A stretch of DNA of 64,000 bases from DASTYU01 sp035764655. Lineage in GTDB: Bacteria; Chloroflexota; Limnocylindria; Limnocylindrales; CSP1-4. Below the pieces are notes generated by a model. It was not told the DNA's origin, did no database searches, and saw only the letters and a program-made list of their open reading frames with translations. A program made the position numbers and the translations under genes. Below, in pieces: positions 57,598-64,000 of this stretch (positions are counted from its first letter, which is position 1; each line of letters starts with the position of its first letter). The stretch spans positions 1-64,000 of the forward strand of contig DASTYU010000043.1 in the NCBI GenBank assembly GCA_035764655.1. The letters run 5' to 3'.

Positions 57598-60345
57598 TCA
57601 GCCCTCGAACAGCGCCAGCTGCTCGCCCGTTCGCTCGACGAGCGGATCAAGCCCGAGCAACGGCTCGAGCCCGTCGAGGTCGAGCTCCTCGCGTGCCAGG
57701 AACGAGCGAAGGTGGCTGCTCTTGAGGATATGCCACGGCCCCTCGTCCATGGCGGCGCGCAGCAGCGAAGAGCGCTCGAGCTTGTAGCGCACGAGCTCCG
57801 TGCGCTCCGGGGCGATCACCAGGAAGCGGACGATCCGCTCATCCCCTGGGATGCGCGCGTGGCGGCGCAGCAGCGGCTCGCCGAGCATCGCAGTCCACTC
57901 CACCTCGAACAGGAACGCGAGCTTGCCGCGGACATACCAGATGCAGTCGACGTCGAGCAGCTCCTGGCTCCGGGTCAACCAGCCAAGCGCACCTTCGCGT
58001 TCGCGGATGCTGAGGACGTCACCGAGCGGCGCCCCGTCGATGCGCCGGCTCTGCTCGCGCTGGCCGAGCCACACCTGCAAGCCGAGGCGGTGCCCCCCGT
58101 CCGCGAGGGCGGCGAGCAGTTCGGTGTGCTCCTGGCTACGGCGCAACAGGTCGTCGCCGGTCACGGTCCGGTCCGGCGTGCTGGCCGGGCTCCGATAGCT
58201 GTCGAGGCAGGCACGGACGAGCGCCTTGTCGGCGAGATCGTGACCGGTGAAGAGCGCCGCGATCCGTTCGTAGAAGGCCGATTCGGGAAGCGGGCCGGCG
58301 GTCGAGAGCAGGCTGAACACCGCCCATTCGACGCGGTCCGCCAGCGGCGCGGCCGCCGTCTCGCGATCCTGGCGGTCGCCGAGCCACCAGCGGCCCGGCT
58401 CGATCTCGACCACCCGGTGCTGGGTGGGGCGGGTCAGCTCGGCGTCGATGAGCGCAAGCAGCCGTTCGACGGAGTCCGACGATTCCTGGGCCCCGGCGAC
58501 CCGGCCGCTGGCGGCCACCGGCACGGTCCGCGCCTGCTCGACGGGTTCGGCGGCCGCCCCGACCGCCTCCGGCTCGGGTTGGTCGTCCATCGGAGCGAGC
58601 GCTGCATGCGGGCGTTCGGGTGGTTCCTCCGCGCTCGCGGAAGGGGACGTAATGTAGCGGCGCAGCAGTCCGGCCCGGTCGAGACCCACCAGCAGTTCGC
58701 CGAGGAGCCGCTCGTCACGTGCCGGCTCGCCGCGCGCCTTGAGCATCTCGACCGCCGTCTCGGATACCTTGCGCGCCGCCTCGAGCGCCGAGAACGGCCG
58801 CTGATCGAGGCGCTCGGGTGCCGCAAACAGGCCGGGTCCGGGCACGAGGTCCGGATCCCCTGCCCCGCCGGGCACGGGCGGCAGCGAGACGTTGGCGCGT
58901 GTGCGCGGCCCGGGCGGCAGCGCCGCGTTGGGCGGCAGCAGCTCGACGGAGCCCGTGCCGTCGTCGTCGCCCAGGCGCGCGGTCAGCAGGCGGAATCCTG
59001 CGGCGCTGCCGCCGAGCACGGCGGACACGAGCGCCTCGCGCCCGCCTTCGACGAGCAGCACGGCACGACCGTCGCGGGCCATGGCCGGGGCGATCGCCTC
59101 GAGCGTCCGCCCAATCGCGGCCGACTGCCAGCTCCACGGCGCCTGCAGTCCGGGCCCCGCGAGCGCGTCGGCCGGAACCAGCGACGCGGCCTCGCGGCCG
59201 AGCACCCACGCGGTCCCGTGGTATGCGGTCGCCAGGCGGTCGAGGGCGGGTCGCGGGGGCGGCTGGGCGAGGACGAGCCGGACCCGCGCCGTGTTCCCCC
59301 GACCCGGATCCACGCCATCGAGACCAAGCGAGCGCACCCCGCCAGGGCCGGCCAGGCCGAGCAACGCCGTCGCGCTGCCCTCGGCGAGGCTGCGCACGTC
59401 CTCGCCGAGCCGGGCGGGCACCGGCCCGACGGTGCCACTCTCGAGGCCCTGCACGAACCCGCGAACGATGCGGAATCCCTCCTCGAAGCAGGCCCACGGG
59501 TTGCGCTCCCGCCAGGTCGCCGAGCCGGGCACCTTGACGTGCCCGGCCGCGACCCGCAGTGGCGCCGTTCGGCCGGCGCTCGAGGCCAGGCGGCTTGCCG
59601 GCAGGATTGCATGGAGGACTGCCAGCCGCAGCGCCGCGAGGACGGGCGCGGCGCGGAGCTCGCCCTCGATGCGGGCGACGATGGCGGCCAGCCCCACGAG
59701 CTGCCGCGGCGAATGCAGATCGAGGAGCTCGTCGACGAGGTCGGGCGCCCCGTCGATGGGCGGGAACCGTTCGGCCAGCTCCCGACGGACGGCGGCCGCG
59801 CCGACCTCCGCAGTCGCCCGGGCCAGGTCATCGTCGTCGAGCGGCACCTCGCGGAGCTCGGCGCCACCACGCTGATCGCGGCACACCGCGCAGCGGTAGC
59901 GCCGGGCGATGGGCTGCGAGTCCCCCGCACCGTCGCCCGACGCCCACGTGATCTCGTCGGCGACCAGCGTCCGTCCGCAGGTCGCACAGCGCGTGGCGAA
60001 CAGGTCGCCGAGCGACACCTTGAGGCTCGATGCGCCGCGCGGCGAGGCCGCGATGCCCTGGAATGCCGCGTCGAGGTGCCGCACGTCCGGCGGTCGGAGC
60101 ACGACCTCGGCGAGCATCCGCGTCAGCGGGCTCGACTCGAGCGACGCGACCCGGCGCTGCCGGTCGAGGCCGGCACGGGCGATCCAGCCGCCGCGCCCGA
60201 ACGGGTCGACGACGATGTCGCGAGGGCCCGTGTGGGCGTCGATGAAGGCGACGACGTGGTCCGCCGCAGGCGCCGGCGCGAGCCGGTCGAGTACCGGGAG
60301 CGCGTGGCGCGGCTCGAGTGATCCCGGCCCGGGACGGCCCGTCAT
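57598..60345 (-). CDS. Degenerate DNA-methylase-like protein with nuclease-like C-terminus
   Basis: A 915-residue protein. Residues 1-100 resemble the SAM-binding end of beta-type N4/N6 DNA methylases: D47-P-F-G-R-G-G53 matches DPFxGxG, followed by Glu70 in VASLESSPLTRMLAE. A zinc finger has Cys120/123 and Cys152/155. The usual catalytic DPPY is replaced by Q361-P-P-P in RLVLAQPPPRPALDRLATAY, so methyl transfer is doubtful. After a variable hinge, the C-terminal 140 residues have LLDVDCIWY (Asp798, Asp800) and FEVEW (813-817), similar to the D and E-x-E/K strands of PD-(D/E)xK nucleases. A TACGAT element ends 6 bases before the ATG. Confidence 0.7.
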   Translation of the reverse strand: MTGRPGPGSLEPRHALPVLDRLAPAPAADHVVAFIDAHTGPRDIVVDPFGRGGWIARAGLDRQRRVASLESSPLTRMLAEVVLRPPDVRHLDAAFQGIAASPRGASSLKVSLGDLFATRCATCGRTLVADEITWASGDGAGDSQPIARRYRCAVCRDQRGGAELREVPLDDDDLARATAEVGAAAVRRELAERFPPIDGAPDLVDELLDLHSPRQLVGLAAIVARIEGELRAAPVLAALRLAVLHAILPASRLASSAGRTAPLRVAAGHVKVPGSATWRERNPWACFEEGFRIVRGFVQGLESGTVGPVPARLGEDVRSLAEGSATALLGLAGPGGVRSLGLDGVDPGRGNTARVRLVLAQPPPRPALDRLATAYHGTAWVLGREAASLVPADALAGPGLQAPWSWQSAAIGRTLEAIAPAMARDGRAVLLVEGGREALVSAVLGGSAAGFRLLTARLGDDDGTGSVELLPPNAALPPGPRTRANVSLPPVPGGAGDPDLVPGPGLFAAPERLDQRPFSALEAARKVSETAVEMLKARGEPARDERLLGELLVGLDRAGLLRRYITSPSASAEEPPERPHAALAPMDDQPEPEAVGAAAEPVEQARTVPVAASGRVAGAQESSDSVERLLALIDAELTRPTQHRVVEIEPGRWWLGDRQDRETAAAPLADRVEWAVFSLLSTAGPLPESAFYERIAALFTGHDLADKALVRACLDSYRSPASTPDRTVTGDDLLRRSQEHTELLAALADGGHRLGLQVWLGQREQSRRIDGAPLGDVLSIREREGALGWLTRSQELLDVDCIWYVRGKLAFLFEVEWTAMLGEPLLRRHARIPGDERIVRFLVIAPERTELVRYKLERSSLLRAAMDEGPWHILKSSHLRSFLAREELDLDGLEPLLGLDPLVERTGEQLALFEG

Positions 60346-60351
60346 CGGTCG

Positions 60352-60357
60352 ATCGTA
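60352..60357 (-). promoter_or_regulatory. -10 element of the methylase-like gene (leaderless)
   Basis: TACGAT on the minus strand ends 6 bases before the ATG at 60345, with no Shine-Dalgarno. Confidence 0.45.
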
Positions 60358-60411
60358 GCCGACCCCGGCGGTCGTTCGACGGCCCCGCGGACAAGCGCGG
60401 GACCGGCCCGA

Positions 60412-61269
60412 CTACGACTCCTCGAGCTCGTCCGGCTCCTCTTCGAAGGCCTCTTCCGTGGTCGACTCGGGCGGCAGGACGCGATCGAGGTCCTCGATCT
60501 CCTCGTCTTCTTCGTCGTCCTCGAGATCCTCCTCGAGCTCCATCTCCTCGCGGACGAGGGTGCCCTTCGTGTACGGCCGCAGGTCGGTCGACTTGGCTGC
60601 GGTCGGGAAGCTCACCTTCCCGTAGTTGCGCGGGTCCTGGAAGATCTCGCGGATGATGATCCGGACGTCCTTGTCGCCCAGCGACGTGACGCCGGCCGCG
60701 TACTTGTTGCCGTCGGCCATGAGCTTGAGCAGGCGCGCCGCGACGCGCGGCTCGACGATGCCGATGCGCACGCTGTTGCTGATGGCAACGAGTCGGCTGC
60801 CCTCGGGCGTCAGCTCCACCGAGTCACCCGGATTCACCTGGGCGAGCTGGCGGGGGTCGGCGAGGTCGGTCAGATAGGCAAAGCCGGTCTTGCCGGTCTC
60901 CTCCACGAAGATCGACACGGGCGCCTTGCTGCCCTCGAGGGCCGGGACGGTCTTCTCGCCCGCCGCGACCAGGAGGACCTTGAGCCGGTCGATGTTGCGC
61001 TCGGCAATGCGGTTCGTCGGGTCGAGTGACAGGGCGGTCTGGTAGTGCTCGCGCGCGCTGGCCAGCTCGCCGAGCTCCCAGAGCGCCTTGGCGAGGCGAT
61101 TCTCGGCCTCGGCGTCCGCGCCGAGCTCGAGCAGCTTGCGGTTCGTTTCAGCCGCATCCGCCCACTGCGCGGCCGCCGCCTGGGCGATGGCCTGCTCGGC
61201 CAGCTGGCGCTTCTGGCGGGTCAGGTTGACCGGCGGCTGGGTGGTCGTCTCGATGTCGGGGAAGGTCAC
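60412..61269 (-). CDS. TPR-containing protein with acidic tail
   Basis: About 285 residues. Two or three TPR-like helical repeats occupy residues about 20-105 (KQRLAEQAIAQAAAAQWADAAETNRKLLE; LAKALWELGELASAREHYQTALSLDPTN). A second region (about 125-235) has beta strands and GDSVELTPEGSRLVAISNSVRIGIVEPRVAARLLKLM. The last 45 residues are almost all Glu/Asp. The GTG at 61269 has AAAGGACG upstream and a TTGACG, 17-base, TAGAAA promoter. It precedes the methylase-like gene on the same strand (66-base gap), which however has its own promoter element. Function unknown; TPRs suggest a protein-binding adaptor. Confidence 0.75.
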   Translation of the reverse strand: MTFPDIETTTQPPVNLTRQKRQLAEQAIAQAAAAQWADAAETNRKLLELGADAEAENRLAKALWELGELASAREHYQTALSLDPTNRIAERNIDRLKVLLVAAGEKTVPALEGSKAPVSIFVEETGKTGFAYLTDLADPRQLAQVNPGDSVELTPEGSRLVAISNSVRIGIVEPRVAARLLKLMADGNKYAAGVTSLGDKDVRIIIREIFQDPRNYGKVSFPTAAKSTDLRPYTKGTLVREEMELEEDLEDDEEDEEIEDLDRVLPPESTTEEAFEEEPDELEES

Positions 61270-61309
61270 GAGTGCGAACGTCCTTTCGGGAGGGTGTCGA
61301 GGGCGCCAC

Positions 61310-61338
61310 TTTCTAGCACCCATCCGACAGCGCGTCAA
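61310..61338 (-). promoter_or_regulatory. Promoter of the TPR protein gene
   Basis: On the minus strand TTGACG (61338-61333) and TAGAAA (61315-61310) are 17 bases apart, with a leader of about 35 bases before the GTG. Confidence 0.6.
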
Positions 61339-61363
61339 ACGATCGCGCGCGAACGCGCCGCGG

Positions 61364-62203
61364 TCAGCCCAGCGCCTGCCGGTTCCAGGCGACCACGATC
61401 AGGCCGAGAAGCACGAGCAGCACGGTCTGCCAGATCCAGGTTCGGTCGCGCCGTCGCGCAGACGCCCCGTGGAAGGCATCCCACAGGTAGAACACGAGCG
61501 TCAGCAGGGCCGGTCCGATCAGGCGCGGTATCTCCATGGCGCGCAGCGCCGCCGCTCCGATCGCGATCGCCAGCGCGTACGTCGCCGCGGACCACAGGGC
61601 GTCGCGCAGGCGCGTCACGCGGAGCGCGGCGACGCGGTAACCGAGCAGGAACGCGACCAGGGCATCGGCTGCGGCGAGCATGGTCAGGTTCGCGCCCTCG
61701 GTCCCTTCGCCTCCTCGAGCGAGGCCCCCCGGGACGAGTGCCGCGACCCCCGTGAACGCGAGGAACGCCACGATGAGCGTGGCGATCAGGACCGCGGTCC
61801 GGTCCTCGGGACCCGCGCCGGAGCGGGAGGCGAGGATCGCGCTCTCGATGGCGAGGCAGCGCTCGACGAGCAGCCCGGTCGCGAGCAGGGCCGGCGCCAG
61901 CCAGAGCCCGAACGGCACGAGCCGGATCGCACCGAGACAGGCGATCGTCGCGACCGCTGGAAGGATGAGCGCCTCGATCGGGACGCCGCTCGTCTCGGCC
62001 GCTGGATCGTCCTCGGCCAGCACCTGCAGCGCGCCGAGGAGCATGCCGGCGAGCACCAACCCGGCGACCAGCCACACGCTGTCACCATCGAGCAGGCGCG
62101 ACACGCCGACCCCGGTGACCGCCGCCAGTGTCAGGTCGATGCGGGACGCGCGCCCCTCGCCGGCGTGCCCCGTCCCCGGGGGTGACGCCGCGACGGTGCT
62201 CAT
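61364..62203 (-). CDS. Multi-pass membrane protein
   Basis: About 279 residues with eight or nine hydrophobic helices covering most of the length, including SVWLVAGLVLAGMLLGALQVL, ALILPAVATIACLGAIRLVPF, TAVLIATLIVAFLAFTGVAAL and TWIWQTVLLVLLGLIVVAW. A low-complexity Gly/Glu loop splits it near residue 170. The ATG at 62203 overlaps the polX stop (ATGA), so it is translated with polX. No family is recognised. The link to polX may be only operonic. Confidence 0.7.
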   Translation of the reverse strand: MSTVAASPPGTGHAGEGRASRIDLTLAAVTGVGVSRLLDGDSVWLVAGLVLAGMLLGALQVLAEDDPAAETSGVPIEALILPAVATIACLGAIRLVPFGLWLAPALLATGLLVERCLAIESAILASRSGAGPEDRTAVLIATLIVAFLAFTGVAALVPGGLARGGEGTEGANLTMLAAADALVAFLLGYRVAALRVTRLRDALWSAATYALAIAIGAAALRAMEIPRLIGPALLTLVFYLWDAFHGASARRRDRTWIWQTVLLVLLGLIVVAWNRQALG

Positions 62204-64000
62204 GCGGCCACGCGGTCGGGCTTTGCGTCGACCCAGGCCAGCAGGTCCTCGCGGCTCCTCGTGTTCAGCACGTTCGGGGGCTCCACCCACGCCCGGCGGG
62301 CCTGGGTCACGCCCCAGCGGATGAAATCGAGCTCGGCCGTCTTGTGCGCATCCGAATCGATCGACAGGATGCAGCCCGCCGCGACGGCCCGCCGGGCGCG
62401 CTCGACCGACAGGTCCAGCCGATGTGGCGAGCCGTTCATCTCGAGCGCGGTCCCGGTCCGCGCCGCCTCCGCGTACACGGTGTCCCAGTCGAGGTCGAGA
62501 TCGTCACGCGTCTGGATCATGCGCCCCGAGGGGTGGGCAATGATGTCGACGTGCGGGCTGTGGATCGCGGTCAGCGTCCGCTTCGTCAACTCGTCGCGCG
62601 GCTGGCGACGGCCGACGTGGAGTGACGCGACGACCACATCGAAGCGGGCCAGCAGCGTGTCGTCGTAGTCGAGCCTGCCGTCGGTCCGGATCTCGAGCTC
62701 GCAGCCGTGCAGCAGCCGGAACCCTTCGGAGGGCGTCTCGGCCGGCGCCGTGCCCTCCCGCTCCTCCTGCTCGAAGCGGGTGTTGAGCTGGGCGATGATC
62801 GAGCGCTGCTCCTCGACGCGGTCGGGGGCGAGGCCGCGGGCGATCGCGAGGGACATCGAGTGGTCGGTCAGGACCTGGTAGGCATACCCTCGGCGGCGCG
62901 CCGCCTCGGCCATGACCTCGATCGAGTGGACGCCGTCGGACCATTCGGAATGGGTGTGGCAGTCGCCGCGCAGGTCGCCCCGCTCGATCAGGTGCGGCAG
63001 CCTGCCGGCGAGCGCGGCCTCGATCTCACCTTCGTCCTCGCGCAGCTCCGGTTCGATGAACGGCAGATCGAGGAAGGCGTACGCCTCCGCTTCCGTCGCG
63101 AAGGTCCGGAGCTCGGCGGCATCCCCGGTGAGCGGTTCGCCGGTCTCGGGGTCGATCCGCAGGAAGCCTTTCTCGGACAGGCTCCAACCCATGTCGCGCG
63201 CGCGAGCCCGAAGCTTGACGTTGTGCTCCTTGGAGCCCGTGAAATGGACGAGGTACGTGCCCGCCTCGTCGGGCGGCATCACCATCAGGTCGATCTGCGG
63301 GCCGCGAAGCACGCGCACGGCCGCCTTGTGTCCCCCACGGTTGAGGACCTGGTCCACCACGCCAAGGCCGGTGAACGTGTCGAGGACGAGTTCGGGCGCT
63401 TCGGTCTCGACGAGCAGGTCGAGGTCGCCGATCGTCTCCTTCTTGCGGCGGAACGACCCGGCCTGCTCGACGGAGCGAACGCCGGGCAGCGCCTCCAGCG
63501 CCATGGCGATCCCCTCGATCGTGGCCTCGGCCCGGTTGAGCAGCATCCGCCGCGGGTTTGCCTCGATCCGGGCGATGCCTTCGAGCACGAGCTGCTCGGT
63601 GCGCTTGGACATGCCGCGCAGGTCGCGCAGCGAGCCGGCCTCGGCGGCTCGCTTGAGGTCCTCGAGGGACTCCACGCCGAGCTGGTCGTGGAGCTGCTTG
63701 ACCGTCTTCGGTCCGACGCCGGGGATATGCATGATCTCGACAAGGGTTGGCGGGATCTCGGCCCGCAGCCTGTCGTAGTACGCCATCCCGCCGGTCGTGG
63801 CGACTTCCTTGATCTTGTCGCTGATCGCCGGACCGACCCCCGGGATCTTGGGCGCCTTGCCCTCGCGGAACGCCGCGATCAGGTCGACCGGGCTGCGCCC
63901 GATCGCATCGGCGGCGCGATGGTAGGCGACCGTCTTGAACCGCAGCTCCCCCTTGACCTCGAGCATGTCGCCGATGTCGTGGAACATCCGGGCGAGGTCG
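62200..64000 (-). CDS. polX: DNA polymerase X family protein with PHP domain, N-terminus cut
   Basis: At least 600 residues; the 5' end lies beyond base 64000, because the codons upstream of the first internal ATG (63987) continue as DLAR in frame and the family normally starts some residues earlier. It has an N-terminal helix-hairpin-helix domain (KIPGVGPAISDKIKEVA, HIPGVGPKTVKQLHD), the Pol X palm with GSFRRKKETIGDLDLLVE (metal Asp residues), and a C-terminal PHP domain with LRGDCHTHSEWSDG, VLTDHS and LHGCELEI. Bacterial PolX does gap filling and has 3'-5' exonuclease activity in the PHP domain. Confidence 0.95.
   Translation of the reverse strand, partial: DLARMFHDIGDMLEVKGELRFKTVAYHRAADAIGRSPVDLIAAFREGKAPKIPGVGPAISDKIKEVATTGGMAYYDRLRAEIPPTLVEIMHIPGVGPKTVKQLHDQLGVESLEDLKRAAEAGSLRDLRGMSKRTEQLVLEGIARIEANPRRMLLNRAEATIEGIAMALEALPGVRSVEQAGSFRRKKETIGDLDLLVETEAPELVLDTFTGLGVVDQVLNRGGHKAAVRVLRGPQIDLMVMPPDEAGTYLVHFTGSKEHNVKLRARARDMGWSLSEKGFLRIDPETGEPLTGDAAELRTFATEAEAYAFLDLPFIEPELREDEGEIEAALAGRLPHLIERGDLRGDCHTHSEWSDGVHSIEVMAEAARRRGYAYQVLTDHSMSLAIARGLAPDRVEEQRSIIAQLNTRFEQEEREGTAPAETPSEGFRLLHGCELEIRTDGRLDYDDTLLARFDVVVASLHVGRRQPRDELTKRTLTAIHSPHVDIIAHPSGRMIQTRDDLDLDWDTVYAEAARTGTALEMNGSPHRLDLSVERARRAVAAGCILSIDSDAHKTAELDFIRWGVTQARRAWVEPPNVLNTRSREDLLAWVDAKPDRVAA

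Noticed and set aside
1..64000. CRISPR arrays, insertion sequences, prophage or integrase attachment sites
   Set aside because: I saw no regularly spaced repeats, transposase or integrase motifs, or terminal inverted repeats with target duplications.

Overview
The window is about 64 kb of GC-rich (roughly 70%) bacterial chromosome with short intergenic gaps, many GTG starts, a few TTG starts, and frequent ATGA/GTGA stop-start overlaps. I see no CRISPR array, rRNA, tRNA, insertion sequence or prophage. The gene set is a multi-GAF sensor kinase with a NarL-type regulator, class III cyclase fused to an NB-ARC/TPR region, flavin-dependent thymidylate synthase ThyX, CpaE/MinD-like ATPase, DNA polymerase X and class III aminotransferase. 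This set, with the base composition, suggests an uncultured Chloroflexota lineage (Limnocylindria/Ellin6529-like), though a high-GC actinobacterium cannot be excluded by eye.

Layout. 0-6 kb: a cut secreted protein, a DEAD-box helicase, a protein of unknown function, a DUF72 protein, a serine beta-lactamase-like hydrolase and a GIY-YIG-like/GreA fusion. 6-13 kb: a signalling cluster on the minus strand (sensor kinase with six GAF and two PAS domains, lone receiver, NarL-type response regulator, membrane protein). 13-20 kb: membrane protein plus cupredoxin, a NatAB-like ABC exporter, a Tat-type amidohydrolase lipoprotein, a RidA protein, a lysozyme-like secreted protein, a small hydrolase and a 47-residue zinc ribbon. 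20-31.6 kb: a class II aldolase, then a probable nine-gene minus-strand operon reading NUDIX, PhzF, FAD amine oxidase, OppA, hairpin, OppB, OppC, OppD, OppF, with a CocE-type peptidase diverging from its promoter. 31.6-34 kb: LysE exporter and a SatD/DUF3307 pair.

34-41 kb is a cyclic-nucleotide island. Two cNMP-binding-domain proteins lie head to head. One is followed by a flavoprotein, the other by a cyclase-NB-ARC-TPR protein, a 64-residue six-cysteine protein and an SRPBCC protein; thyX follows with its own promoter. 41-48 kb: purine nucleoside phosphorylase, an unusual 0.7 kb non-coding region with DnaA-box-like repeats, moaA, a coiled-coil protein with a CpaE-like ATPase, a HAD hydrolase and a second member of the unknown family seen at 2 kb. 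48-64 kb: acetyl-CoA synthetase, MscS channel, IclR regulator with its aminotransferase, DUF839 (PhoX-like) secreted protein, DUF885 peptidase, a large protein combining a degenerate DNA-methylase with a nuclease-like C-terminus, a TPR protein, a membrane protein and polX.

A recurring regulatory theme is visible. Many first genes have a TAnnnT -10 element ending only 6-9 bases before the start codon and no Shine-Dalgarno sequence, which predicts leaderless transcripts. Operon-internal genes and a second promoter set (TTGACG with 17-18 base spacing) have clear Shine-Dalgarno sequences.
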